DNA of 36,790 nt from Lentisphaeria bacterium (GTDB lineage: Bacteria; Verrucomicrobiota; Lentisphaeria; Victivallales; Victivallaceae): the NCBI GenBank assembly GCA_017504585.1, contig JAFVQX010000163.1, positions 1-36,790 on the forward strand, given 5' to 3'. Positions 15,354-24,177 of the stretch are shown one piece after another; positions within the stretch are counted from its first letter, which is position 1, and the number at the start of each line of letters is the position of its first letter. Below the pieces are notes generated by a model. It saw only the letters and a list, made by a program, of their open reading frames with translations, did no database searches and was not told where the DNA came from. The translations under genes were made by a program, and so were the position numbers.

Positions 15354-16025
15354 TTACTGAACCCACTTGATCGGGGCTTTGCCGGATCTTTCCAGCAATT
15401 CGTTGGCTTTCCGGAAAATATTGCTGCCGAAAAATCCCCGGTATGCCGACAGCGGCGACGGGTGGGCACACGCTAAAATATGGTGCCGTTTTCCGTCCAC
15501 CAAACGGGCTTTTTTCTGTGCCGGATTGCCCCACAATATAAAGACAACCCCTGCCGGAGAGTGAGCGTTCACCGCCTTTATCACCTCGTCGGTAAACTCT
15601 TCCCAGCCCAGTCTGGCGTGAGAATTTGCCTGATGAGCACGCACAGTGAGAACTGTATTCAACAGCAGTACGCCCTGCTCTGCCCAATGGGTCAAATCGC
15701 CGCTTTCGGGAGTGAATACCAAATCGTACTCGGCTGCCAATTCCTTATATATATTCCGCAAACTGGGCGGCAGCTTTACGCCCGATGGCACCGATAAAGC
15801 CAAACCGTGCGCCTGATTTACATCGTGGTAAGGGTCTTGCCCCAATATCACGACTTTGACATCCGGCAAATCGGTCAAACTCAACGCCCGGAACGTATCG
15901 CTTTCGGGGGGGAAAACCATTTGGCTCGCCCGCTCGGAAGCGATTTTTTCGCTTAAATTCTGAAAATCGGCACCGGCAATGTATTCAGCCAATGCCGATT
16001 CCCAACTGCCGGGTAAGGTCAGCAA
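15354..16025 (-). CDS. ung: Uracil-DNA glycosylase
   Basis: Removes uracil from DNA to start base-excision repair. The 223-residue length is typical. The catalytic water-activating motif GQDPYHD is at residues 62-68 (Asp64), and the second motif HPSPLSAYRGFFG near residue 187 carries the active-site His and the DNA-intercalating loop. The start is a TTG (16025-16023) overlapping the end of acn by 7 bp. GGGAG lies 6 bp upstream inside acn, so translation is probably coupled; no in-frame ATG gives a family-length protein. Confidence 0.93.
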   Translation of the reverse strand: MLTLPGSWESALAEYIAGADFQNLSEKIASERASQMVFPPESDTFRALSLTDLPDVKVVILGQDPYHDVNQAHGLALSVPSGVKLPPSLRNIYKELAAEYDLVFTPESGDLTHWAEQGVLLLNTVLTVRAHQANSHARLGWEEFTDEVIKAVNAHSPAGVVFILWGNPAQKKARLVDGKRHHILACAHPSPLSAYRGFFGSNIFRKANELLERSGKAPIKWVQ

Positions 16026-17965
16026 TTCAATCTCCCGCCGGCTTTGATGATCTTGATATCTTCTTCGGAAAGCTGGTGTTTGAACTCGATGGCAAACTCT
16101 TTGCCGTCAGCAGTGATAAGTTTACCCATCACCGGAGCACCGACCGCCAGCTGCCCGGGAGCGTTGTCGATCTTGATGGTGTCGCCTTCGGAGATCTTTT
16201 CGTAATCTTCAGCATTGGCAAACAAGAGCGGCACGATACCGAAGTTCACCAGATTTGCCCGGTGGATACGCTCGATCGCCAATGCTGCAACCACCTTGAT
16301 CCCCAAATACATGGGGCAGATGGCAGCGTGTTCGCGGCTGGAGCCCTGACCGTAACTGTCTTTGCCGATGATGATCCCGTGCAAGCCATTATCCCGCACC
16401 GCAGCGGCACGCTCGGCAAAGGAGGGTTTCCCCGCTTCGGTAAAGCACTCAAAAACCACTTTGCTGTAAGCCGGGATGTTGCTGCGGAGCTTAAGATGCA
16501 CCCCCGCAGGCATGATGTGGTCGGTCGTGATCTTGTCGCCAACTTTGATAACCACTCTGCCGTCGATATTTTCGGGCAGCTTATCGTTAAGAGGCGGCTG
16601 CCCGATGGTGGGCTTGCGGATGATTTCCACACTCTTGCCGTCAGCGGGGGGCAGCTGGATCATGTTGTCGTTGATGAGAAACTCTTCCACATCAGCAATT
16701 TCCGGATACGCCACATCCAGCGTTCTCGGGTCGGTGAAGCAGCCGGTCAAAGCTACTGCCACCGCGGTTTCCGGGCTGACCAGATATGCCTGATCGCCCT
16801 TGGTACCGGTACGACCGGCAAAGTTGTGGTTAAAAGTACGCACCGAAACGGTATCCTGCGCCGGGCTCTGCCCCTGACCGATACAAGGTCCGCAGCCGGT
16901 TTCCAATATACGGGCACCGGCGGCGATCAAATCTGCCAGCATGCCGTTGCGGGAGAGCATTTCCAAAACCTGACGGCTGCCGGGAGCAATGGCAAATGTC
17001 ACATCGCTGCTGACCCGGCGGCCTTTCAATGCAGTCGCCACCATGGCAAGGTCGCGGTAGCTGCTGTTGGTACAGCTGCCCACGATCACCTGCCCGACTT
17101 TGATTCCGGCAAGTTCTTTGATGGTTTTGATATTGTCGGGGCTGGAGGGACATGCCGCCATGGGTTCCAGTTCATCCAGAGCGATTTCTATAACTTGATC
17201 GTATTCAGCATCGGCATCGGCTGCCAGCGGAGCAAAGAGTTCTTCCCGCTTCTGTGCCTTGAGAAATTCCCGGGTGCGTTCGTCGGAGGGGAATACCGAA
17301 GTGGTAACGCCCAGTTCGGCACCCATGTTGGTAATAGTAGCACGCTGGGGCACGCTCAAAGTCGCCACGCCGGGGCCGAAGTATTCAGCCATGGAGCCTA
17401 CATTGCCTTTGGTGGTAAGTATGCTCAAAACTTTAAGAATGACATCTTTGGCTGCACACCAGGGTTTGAGTTCGCCGGTAAGTTTGATCCCCACCACTTT
17501 GGGGTAAGGCATGTTGAAGGGCTGACCTGCCATGGCAAGTGCCACATCCAGACCGCCGGCACCGATCGCCATCATGCCGATACCGCCGCCGGTGGGGGTG
17601 TGACTGTCGGAACCCAAGAGTGTTTTGCCCGGCACGCCGAAGCGTTCCAGATGCACCTGGTGGCAAATACCGTTGCCGGGAGGCGAAAAACGCACGCCCT
17701 TGGCGGCGGCAACGCTCTGCAAATAGAGGTGGTCGTTGCGGTTTTCCGGCCCGCTCTGGAGCATGTTGTGGTCAACATAAGAAACGGAAAGCTCGGTTTT
17801 GACCTTATCGGTCTTCATAGCTTCCAGTTCCAGATATGCCATCGTACCAGTGGCATCCTGTGTAAGAGTCTGGTCTATGCGGATCGCCACCGGCTGACCG
17901 GGGATTTTTGCTCCTGCCACATAGTGTGCATCAATGATCTTCTGAACGACAGTACCTTTTGCCAT
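16019..17965 (-). CDS. acn: Aconitate hydratase, short (Aquifex-type)
   Basis: Interconverts citrate and isocitrate in the TCA cycle using a [4Fe-4S] cluster. The three cluster ligands are visible: C298 in GSCTNSS, and C358 and C361 in GCGPCIG. Other motifs are GSDSHTPTGGGIG near residue 120 and the C-terminal swivel-domain GKDSYGQGSSREHAA. At 648 residues it fits the short aconitase group rather than the ~890-residue AcnA. GAAAGG precedes ATG 17965. It lies 18 bp after panB and overlaps ung, within one minus-strand operon. Confidence 0.94.
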   Translation of the reverse strand: MAKGTVVQKIIDAHYVAGAKIPGQPVAIRIDQTLTQDATGTMAYLELEAMKTDKVKTELSVSYVDHNMLQSGPENRNDHLYLQSVAAAKGVRFSPPGNGICHQVHLERFGVPGKTLLGSDSHTPTGGGIGMMAIGAGGLDVALAMAGQPFNMPYPKVVGIKLTGELKPWCAAKDVILKVLSILTTKGNVGSMAEYFGPGVATLSVPQRATITNMGAELGVTTSVFPSDERTREFLKAQKREELFAPLAADADAEYDQVIEIALDELEPMAACPSSPDNIKTIKELAGIKVGQVIVGSCTNSSYRDLAMVATALKGRRVSSDVTFAIAPGSRQVLEMLSRNGMLADLIAAGARILETGCGPCIGQGQSPAQDTVSVRTFNHNFAGRTGTKGDQAYLVSPETAVAVALTGCFTDPRTLDVAYPEIADVEEFLINDNMIQLPPADGKSVEIIRKPTIGQPPLNDKLPENIDGRVVIKVGDKITTDHIMPAGVHLKLRSNIPAYSKVVFECFTEAGKPSFAERAAAVRDNGLHGIIIGKDSYGQGSSREHAAICPMYLGIKVVAALAIERIHRANLVNFGIVPLLFANAEDYEKISEGDTIKIDNAPGQLAVGAPVMGKLITADGKEFAIEFKHQLSEEDIKIIKAGGRLNC

Positions 17966-17983
17966 AATATATAAACCTTTCTA

Positions 17984-18787
17984 TTAGAATGAATTATCTT
18001 GAGTTGGAAACTTTTGTTTTTTCACATCATCTACATAATCGCTGTACGCTTTGAGCATAACTTCCCGCAAATTGCAGTAGCGTTTGGCGTGTTTGGGCAC
18101 AAAGCGGTCGAACAAACCCAGCAAATCGTTGCAGACCTGCACCTGCCCATCGCAGCCGGCTCCGGCTCCGATGCCGATGGTGGGGATGTTCACCTGCCGG
18201 GTGATATTTTCTGCCACCGCTGCGGGTATACACTCCAGCACCACAGCAAAAGCTCCGGCATTTTCAAACGCCTTGACTTCGGCAAGCAGCCGGGCTGCTT
18301 CATCTTCGGTTTTACCGGCAATGCGGTAACCGCCGGCGGTCTGGATATGCTGGGGCATCAGCCCCACATGAGCCATTACCGGGATACCGGTTTTGACCAG
18401 TTTTTCCACCAAAGGCACGATCTCGCTGCCGCCTTCGAGCTTAACGGCGTTGGAATTGGCTTCTTTGATGTATCTGCCGGCATTGCGGACAGCTTCGTTC
18501 ATATCCAGCTGATAGCTCAAAAAGGGCATATCGCCCACCACAAAAGCGTCGGGAGCGCCCCGGCGGACGGCGGCGGCATGGTGCAAAGACTCTTCCAGAG
18601 TCAAAGGCAGAGTATTTTCATAGCCCAATGCGGTCATCGCCAGCGAGTCGCCCACCAGCAATATTTCCACGCCCGCCGCAGCAGCAATATCTGCACCGGG
18701 GGCATCATAAGCGGTTACCATGACGATCTTTTCGTTATTGGCTTTCATCTTGCGGAAACTCGCTACCGTAAGTTTGCGTTTTTCCAT
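17984..18787 (-). CDS. panB: Ketopantoate hydroxymethyltransferase
   Basis: Transfers a one-carbon unit from methylenetetrahydrofolate to 2-oxoisovalerate, the first committed step of pantothenate and CoA synthesis. The 267-residue length is normal. Characteristic segments are VTAYDAPGADIAAAAGVEILLVGDSLAMTALGY (in part metal-binding: Asp47), VVGDMPF, KLEGG and IPVMAHVGLMPQ. A strong GGAGGAG site precedes ATG 18787. It is the first gene of the panB-acn-ung cluster and is divergent from rnr. No panC or panD is in the window. Confidence 0.95.
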   Translation of the reverse strand: MEKRKLTVASFRKMKANNEKIVMVTAYDAPGADIAAAAGVEILLVGDSLAMTALGYENTLPLTLEESLHHAAAVRRGAPDAFVVGDMPFLSYQLDMNEAVRNAGRYIKEANSNAVKLEGGSEIVPLVEKLVKTGIPVMAHVGLMPQHIQTAGGYRIAGKTEDEAARLLAEVKAFENAGAFAVVLECIPAAVAENITRQVNIPTIGIGAGAGCDGQVQVCNDLLGLFDRFVPKHAKRYCNLREVMLKAYSDYVDDVKKQKFPTQDNSF

Positions 18788-18819
18788 AAAAAGCTCCTCC
18801 AGAGATTTTATCGTAAAAA

Positions 18820-18868
18820 ATTATAAAAAATCACTTGCAATAAATAACAACAAGGTTTATCTTGTTGT
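18820..18868. promoter_or_regulatory. panB/rnr divergent control region with inverted repeat
   Basis: ACAACAAG (18847-18854) is mirrored by CTTGTTGT (18861-18868) across 6 bp, an operator-like dyad. For panB the -10 is TATAAT (minus, 18820-18825), with only a poor -35. A plus-strand TATAAT for rnr lies at 18891-18896. Confidence 0.4.
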
Positions 18869-18929
18869 ATATATAATATAAATACACCCTTATAATATAA
18901 CACAAAAATCGGATTTCGGAAATATTTTT

Positions 18930-20999
18930 ATGAGAAAAGACAAAAAGAAACGCCTGCAGCGCCTCGCTGATCGCCGCAACGAACGAAAATTGCAGCGTCA
19001 ACACCATTTTCTGGAAAATCCCGGCGAACTTTTAACTGGCGATATAACCATAAATCCCAACGGCTTCGGCTTTGTAAAAGTTATTTCCGACAATGAAAAT
19101 ACCCCCGATAAAGATTGGTTCGTGCCAGCCAAATATCTTGCCGGAGCCATGCATGGCGACACGGTGCGCATAGCTATGCTGCCGCCGGATAAACGCTATC
19201 AGGATGACAAAAAAGAGAGTCAAGCAGCCCAGGTCGTTGAAATCGTCCGCCGCGCCCGCAAAACCATTGTAGGTGTTATGATAACTTATGACCGGGTGCG
19301 GCCGCTGGATAAACGGCTGCCGGCGGATATACTCGTTACCGGCAATCTCCACGGCGCAAAAAAAGGTGACTGGGTGGAGATCCGCCCCGATTACAATGGC
19401 GAACTTATTCCCCGCAAGCGCGTTACCCGCAAAAGCATGAGCCGCCGTTTATCCGGCATAACTGCCAGCGTGGTGCGGCGTCTGGGTCAGGCGGGCGTTA
19501 TTCAGGCAGATTTGGATGCAGTGTGTGCCGAATACAATCTGCCGGAATTTTATACTCTGGAAGAAGAAGCTCAAGCTTCTGCCATCATCCCCCGGGAAAT
19601 CGACCGGATCGACCTTCGGAATCGCTTTACCCTGACCATCGACCCCTTTGATGCCAAAGATTACGACGATGCTGTAAGCCTCGCCCCGGGGCAGAGTGCC
19701 GATACGGTGGAATTGGGTGTGCATATAGCCGAAGTTGCCGCGTGGATCGAGCCGGGTTCTTACTTTGACAAAAAAGCCGGAGCCAGAGGTTTTACCGCCT
19801 ACCTCCCCGGCAGAACTATCAACATGCTGCCTAAAGGGTTGACCAAAAATATCAGCATGACCGAGGGCGTGGATGCCCCCGCACACACCATATTGTTTGA
19901 AGTGGATCGCTCCAGCGGCAAAATCCTTTCCGGCAAGCGTATGCACAGCTTGATCCATGTAAATCACCGGCTGGATTACGATACCGTGCAAAGATTTTAC
20001 GACAACCGGAAAGCTCCGGAGAGTTGGACCAAAGAGCTTTGCAGTGCATTGAAAGAATTGCTGGATATAACCGGCAAGATGCGTCGCAACCGGCAAGCCG
20101 AAGAACAGTTCCTTGATTTGGAGATACCCGAAATAAGGGTCATTTGCGACGAAGTGAATAATAAGATATTGGGTTTGGAGAACCACTTGCAGCGGCCCTC
20201 CGAAGAGTTGGTGGAAGAATGTATGCTTGCCGCCAACAGCTTTGTTGCCGCCGAACTTCTTGCCAAACACATTCCCGGTTTGTACCGCATACACCCCGAG
20301 CCGGAGCCGGAAAAGCTGGAAGAATTTGCCGCCCTTTCGGAAGGCAGTTTCAACATTCCATGCGGCGACCTCTCCAACCGGCAGGCTTGCAAAAATTATT
20401 TGAAGAATTTGCCCGACACCCCGGCAAAAGCCCCGCTTTTGAATGCCTTTTTGCGGTCGCTGCCCCGGGCAAGCTATCAGGAAGAAAACGCCCTGCACTA
20501 CGGTCTGGGCAAAGTGCTTTACAGCCACTTTACCAGCCCCATACGCCGTTATTCTGACTTGCTTATCCACCAGCAGCTCTGGGCGGCAGATACTCATCAT
20601 GCCTTAAAGAGCAACAAAACCATGCAAGGCTGGGGCGAAACCCTTTCGGAGCTGGAAAACAACAACGACGAAGCCTATTACGCCGCCAGCAGCCGCATGA
20701 AATTGCGCTATCTGGAAGAGATGCTCCTTGCGGGCAGAGAAAATATCTTTAACGCCATGATAACCAAAGTCACCAACTCCGGCGTGGTCATCGAATTGCC
20801 GGAGCTGGGGCTGCAAGGTTTTGTCAATGCCTCCGACCTGCCCGGCGGCTACCGCAGCGAAGAAAAAGCTTTGCAGGAGTGCCATATAGGCAAGATGCTC
20901 ACCGTGGCGCTGGAAGATGTGGATTATGTAAAAGCCGCCGCCACATTCCGGGCGGTAAATCAGAGCAAAGCGGTAAAAGAAATTTTTGCAAAACTGTAA
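18930..20999 (+). CDS. rnr: Ribonuclease R (RNB-family 3'-5' exoribonuclease)
   Basis: Processive exonuclease that degrades structured RNA and helps mRNA and rRNA turnover. The 689 residues show a basic N-terminal tail (RKDKKKRLQRLADRRNERK), cold-shock-type RNA-binding domains, and the RNB catalytic domain with the aspartate motif TIDPFDAKDYDDAVSL (about residues 232-247). The motif HFTSPIRRYSDLLIHQQL near residue 530 follows, then a C-terminal S1 domain (NAMITKVTNSGVVIELPELGLQGFVNASDL). The length is somewhat below the ~800 residues of E. coli RNase R and typical of other phyla. The ribosome site (CGGAAA) is modest. Confidence 0.95.
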   Translation: MRKDKKKRLQRLADRRNERKLQRQHHFLENPGELLTGDITINPNGFGFVKVISDNENTPDKDWFVPAKYLAGAMHGDTVRIAMLPPDKRYQDDKKESQAAQVVEIVRRARKTIVGVMITYDRVRPLDKRLPADILVTGNLHGAKKGDWVEIRPDYNGELIPRKRVTRKSMSRRLSGITASVVRRLGQAGVIQADLDAVCAEYNLPEFYTLEEEAQASAIIPREIDRIDLRNRFTLTIDPFDAKDYDDAVSLAPGQSADTVELGVHIAEVAAWIEPGSYFDKKAGARGFTAYLPGRTINMLPKGLTKNISMTEGVDAPAHTILFEVDRSSGKILSGKRMHSLIHVNHRLDYDTVQRFYDNRKAPESWTKELCSALKELLDITGKMRRNRQAEEQFLDLEIPEIRVICDEVNNKILGLENHLQRPSEELVEECMLAANSFVAAELLAKHIPGLYRIHPEPEPEKLEEFAALSEGSFNIPCGDLSNRQACKNYLKNLPDTPAKAPLLNAFLRSLPRASYQEENALHYGLGKVLYSHFTSPIRRYSDLLIHQQLWAADTHHALKSNKTMQGWGETLSELENNNDEAYYAASSRMKLRYLEEMLLAGRENIFNAMITKVTNSGVVIELPELGLQGFVNASDLPGGYRSEEKALQECHIGKMLTVALEDVDYVKAAATFRAVNQSKAVKEIFAKL

Positions 21000-21049
21000 A
21001 AGTATTTGCATAATTCAGCTTTTATAAGTGTAAATTTTGCGTAAAATAT

Positions 21050-21088
21050 ATTTTTCAAGCTTGAAAAATCTATTTGCAGGTGTAGAGT
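21050..21088 (+). promoter_or_regulatory. Promoter with overlapping 20-bp palindrome for the XRE gene
   Basis: -35 TTGAAA (21061-21066), 16-bp spacer, -10 TAGAGT (21083-21088). Positions 21050-21069 are a perfect 20-bp palindrome (ATTTTTCAAG and its complement) covering the -35 box. It suits a dimeric regulator, possibly the product itself. Confidence 0.5.
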
Positions 21089-21145
21089 AAAAAAAGATTT
21101 GAACTTTGATTTTTTATTATCAACCTAAAGAGAAAGAGTCAAACA

Positions 21146-21613
21146 ATGGCTAATATCCAGCAGGTTCTTACCGAAGAGATCCGCCGCCTTGCCCGCAAAG
21201 AAGTAATTGCGGTGGAAAAGGAATTGAAATCCCAGCTCGTAGAGTTGCGGAGAACTGTTTCTGAACTGAAAAGCCGTATCAAAACGCTGGAAAGCAAACT
21301 TGCTGCCGTCCCCGCCGAAACTGCTGACGCCGCCCCCGAAGCCGAAGTTGAAGAAAGCAAATCAGTCCGGGTAACCGCCAAACGCATCACCCAATGGCGC
21401 ACCAAACTGGGGCTTAAACGCACCGAATATGCCCGTTTACTGGGGGTTTCCGCCCTCTCCGTAGCGCATTGGGAAGCAGGCAAAACCACCCCGCGGGAAA
21501 CCCAGAAACGTTTGATCGCCCAACTGCGCGATCTGGGCAAAAGAGAGCTGGAAAAATTGTGCAAAGCCAAAGGTGTAAAGATCCGCGGCAAAGCCGCCAG
21601 AAGCGCTGAATAA
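21146..21613 (+). CDS. Coiled-coil protein with XRE-type helix-turn-helix
   Basis: 155 residues. Residues 5-55 are strongly charged with heptad spacing, predicting a coiled coil. An Ala/Pro/Glu linker follows. Residues about 80-128 form a Cro/C1-type HTH (ITQWRTKLGLKRTEYARLLGVSALSVAHWEAG), and the tail is basic (KAKGVKIRGKAAR). It is probably a DNA-binding regulator or nucleoid-associated factor; targets are unknown. The start is supported by AGAGAAAG upstream. Its promoter overlaps a perfect palindrome, compatible with autoregulation. It shares a bidirectional terminator with the LacI gene. Confidence 0.82.
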   Translation: MANIQQVLTEEIRRLARKEVIAVEKELKSQLVELRRTVSELKSRIKTLESKLAAVPAETADAAPEAEVEESKSVRVTAKRITQWRTKLGLKRTEYARLLGVSALSVAHWEAGKTTPRETQKRLIAQLRDLGKRELEKLCKAKGVKIRGKAARSAE

Positions 21614-21634
21614 AACTCCGTATTGAAGAGCAAT

Positions 21635-21679
21635 AAAAAAGTTCAAGGCAGCCAACAGTTTGCACCTTGAACTTTTTTT
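21635..21679. terminator. Bidirectional terminator between XRE and LacI genes
   Basis: AAAAAAGTTCAAGG (21635-21648) pairs with CCTTGAACTTTTTT (21665-21678), with T-runs in both directions. It serves both convergent genes. Confidence 0.88.
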
Positions 21680-21722
21680 ATTGTAAAGCAGAAAAAAATC
21701 TATTCCTGAAGCAATTTATCCT

Positions 21723-22769
21723 TTAATCCAGCGACGCACTTTCGCGCCAGATTATATTGGCGGTGTTCACCGTATTCATTGGCAGTTCGTCGCCATTGAG
21801 GATATGATCCAACACCCGGCGGGTATTTTCCAGCACCGGCACTTCGATACTGGTCAGCGGCACCCGGAAATAGGGTGCATCCTGCAAATTGTCAAATCCG
21901 ATGACCTGCAGCTCGCCGGGGACATCGATACCATTAGCAGTCAATTCTTCGATCAATCCCACCGCGACCCGGTCGTCATTCAAAAGGATCGTCCGCACCT
22001 TCAGATGCCGGAAATCACGCATGACCATTTCCGCATAACGTTTACCGGTATGGAACTCGTCCCGTTCGGGCTTTTCGCTGCGCAATATCTGGCGACGGTC
22101 GAAAATAAGTTTTTCTGCCATCAGGCGTTCTTCATCTTCCGCCGAGACATCGCACATAAAATTGCCTTTGCCCACCGCCATAAGCTCTTTCATCAGATCG
22201 ATACGGGTCTGACAGCGGTCGATCCCCATGCGCCACACATTGCACACGCTTTCTTCCGGCACCGGAAAGTCGTAATCCACGCTGAAAAACTCCACATCCT
22301 TGAGCAGTGCATCAAGTTTATGCACATCGCCGGCTTTGAAAACCCCGCTGCTGTTGTACCCGACTTCCGGGCGATGAACCGATTCGTCAAACAGACCGAA
22401 CATGATCAATGTATTGACTTGCAGACCTTTAAGCATTCTGACCGTCGGCACAAGTCTGCCGCCGATAAACCCCTGGATAACAAAATCACGGTGAGCTTCA
22501 TGCAAGCGGTTCATGGCATAGCGCAAAGCAACTGCGCTCTTTTCAAAAGACCCATCCTGATTGATGATCAAACCGATAGGGGGGGTACTGTCTTTACCTA
22601 ATTTGCCAGCCATACGGTTGGGTACAAATCCGGCTTTTTCGGCATAGTCACGGACCCGCTGAACCGTTGCGGCGCTGATGCGGTAATGCCGGTGACTTTC
22701 AGAAAGGCAGAGCGATACCGTAGAGCGTGCCAACCCAAGCTCGTCAGCTATCTCCTGCATGGTTTTCAT
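21723..22769 (-). CDS. LacI-family transcriptional regulator
   Basis: 348 residues. The N-terminal HTH and hinge read MQEIADELGLARSTVSLCLS (residues 4-23) and RDYAEKAGFVPN. A periplasmic-binding-like effector domain follows, with the usual LLNDDRVAVGLIEELTANGIDVPGELQVIGFDNL near the end. Members bind CG-centred operators and sense sugars. Start ATG 22769 places the HTH at the normal position; an upstream start at 22805 would add 12 residues. It has its own promoter. It may be the factor acting at the operator-like sites near nagB and the second GH20 gene, which is inference. Confidence 0.9.
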   Translation of the reverse strand: MKTMQEIADELGLARSTVSLCLSESHRHYRISAATVQRVRDYAEKAGFVPNRMAGKLGKDSTPPIGLIINQDGSFEKSAVALRYAMNRLHEAHRDFVIQGFIGGRLVPTVRMLKGLQVNTLIMFGLFDESVHRPEVGYNSSGVFKAGDVHKLDALLKDVEFFSVDYDFPVPEESVCNVWRMGIDRCQTRIDLMKELMAVGKGNFMCDVSAEDEERLMAEKLIFDRRQILRSEKPERDEFHTGKRYAEMVMRDFRHLKVRTILLNDDRVAVGLIEELTANGIDVPGELQVIGFDNLQDAPYFRVPLTSIEVPVLENTRRVLDHILNGDELPMNTVNTANIIWRESASLD

Positions 22770-22836
22770 AGGTATGTACCCCTTTCTGTGTTGCAACTTT
22801 TTCACCCCGGCAGACCGGAGGATCGTTTAAATCATA

Positions 22837-22865
22837 AATATAGCACAAAAGAGGGCTTTTTGCAA
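22837..22865 (-). promoter_or_regulatory. Promoter of the LacI gene
   Basis: Minus strand: -35 TTGCAA (22860-22865), 17-bp spacer, -10 TATATT (22837-22842). It lies directly after the murA stop codon, so the regulator can be expressed independently of murA. Confidence 0.75.
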
Positions 22866-22870
22866 ACTTT

Positions 22871-24154
22871 TTACATAGTTTCGTAAACCGAAAGCCCAAG
22901 TTTCTGCAATTTGTCCACCAAATTGGCATATCCGCGGTAGATGATCTCGCTGGATTTGATGATGCTTTCGCCCTCGGCACACAGTCCGGCGATCACCATT
23001 GCCATACCGGCGCGGATGTCGGGGCTGGAAACCGTGGCACCATGCAAACGCGACGGCCCGGATATGACTACACGGTGCGGATCGCAGACAATGGCGTTGG
23101 CGCCCATATCTATCAACCTGTCCACAAAGTAGATGCGGCTTTCGAACATCTTTTCAAAAAACAACGCACACCCTTCGGCCTGGGTAGCCATAACGATAGT
23201 ACAGCTCATCATATCGCTGGGGTACTGGGGCCATGGGCCATCGGAAATAACGGGGATATGTCCTCCGAAATCCTGTTTGACTTTCAGCTTCTGCCCGCCG
23301 GGCAGATAGATGCGGTCTGCGTGGAGAGTCATTTCTATATTAAATCTTTCAAACACACGCCGCAGCATCCAGTAGTGACGCGGAACCGTCCCCTGTATCT
23401 CGATCTCGCCGCCCAGCGCGGCGCCCAGTGCCAGAAAACTCCCCGCTTCGATATGATCTCCGGCAATGGTGCATTCGCATCCATGCAAGGATTCCACTCC
23501 GTCGATCTCAATAGTATTACTGCCCAGTCCGGTGATCCACGCCCCCATACTGTTGAGCATTTCGCCCAATTCAACTACATGGGGTTCGCATGCAGCATTC
23601 AAAAGCGTTGTATGCCCCTGTGCCAGTACCGCCGCCATCATGATCTGTTCGGTGGCAGTTACACTTGCTTCGTCCAGAAAGAGTTCGCGTCCGACCAGTT
23701 TTTTGCCGTTCAAATCAAAACAGTAGGCATTTTCTCTGCACTCCAACGCAGCGCCCAACCGTTCCAAACCGTAAAAATGCCCATCCAGACGGCGTCTGCC
23801 GATAACATCTCCGCCCGGGGGATAGAGTACACTTGAACCGATCCGGGCAACCAGAGGAGCGGCAAACAATATGGACGTACGGGCTTTGGCACAAAGTTCT
23901 TTCGGGATCACCCCGGTAGCGATGCCTGACGCATCGATCACGGCGGTATTGTCGGCAAACTCGACCTGACCGCCCAGCGCGCGGATTATATCCATCATAG
24001 TCCGGACATCAAGAATATCCGGCATATTGTGGATAGTTACTTTTTCACCGGTCAAAAGCGAAGCCGCCAACATCGGCAGCGCTGCATTTTTGTTGCCGCT
24101 GACTTTTACCGACCCATGCGGCACTATGCCGCCAGTAATATGCAACTGCCCCAT
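22871..24154 (-). CDS. murA: UDP-N-acetylglucosamine 1-carboxyvinyltransferase, Asp-type
   Basis: Adds enolpyruvate from PEP to UDP-GlcNAc, the first committed step of peptidoglycan synthesis. The 427 residues follow the EPSP-synthase-like double fold, with SGNKNAALPM (Lys22) near the start and the catalytic Asp in PSDM (E. coli Asp305 position). The loop normally PGGC, whose Cys115 is attacked by fosfomycin, is here PPGGDVIGRRR with Asp116. This replacement is known to give fosfomycin insensitivity in other bacteria. ATG 24154 is preferred over the TTG at 24157. It lies 23 bp downstream of the unknown gene. Another murA paralogue may exist elsewhere in the genome. Confidence 0.92.
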   Translation of the reverse strand: MGQLHITGGIVPHGSVKVSGNKNAALPMLAASLLTGEKVTIHNMPDILDVRTMMDIIRALGGQVEFADNTAVIDASGIATGVIPKELCAKARTSILFAAPLVARIGSSVLYPPGGDVIGRRRLDGHFYGLERLGAALECRENAYCFDLNGKKLVGRELFLDEASVTATEQIMMAAVLAQGHTTLLNAACEPHVVELGEMLNSMGAWITGLGSNTIEIDGVESLHGCECTIAGDHIEAGSFLALGAALGGEIEIQGTVPRHYWMLRRVFERFNIEMTLHADRIYLPGGQKLKVKQDFGGHIPVISDGPWPQYPSDMMSCTIVMATQAEGCALFFEKMFESRIYFVDRLIDMGANAIVCDPHRVVISGPSRLHGATVSSPDIRAGMAMVIAGLCAEGESIIKSSEIIYRGYANLVDKLQKLGLSVYETM

Positions 24155-24177
24155 CAAACGTACTTTCTGTTATCTGA

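Noticed and set aside
15992..17974. 660-codon frame antisense to acn
   Set aside because: It mirrors acn almost exactly. The aconitase has all its motifs, and the antisense translation has no recognisable domain. Long antisense frames are expected with this codon usage.
19449..20600. 383-codon frame antisense to rnr
   Set aside because: RNase R is intact on the sense strand; no motif is seen in the reverse frame.
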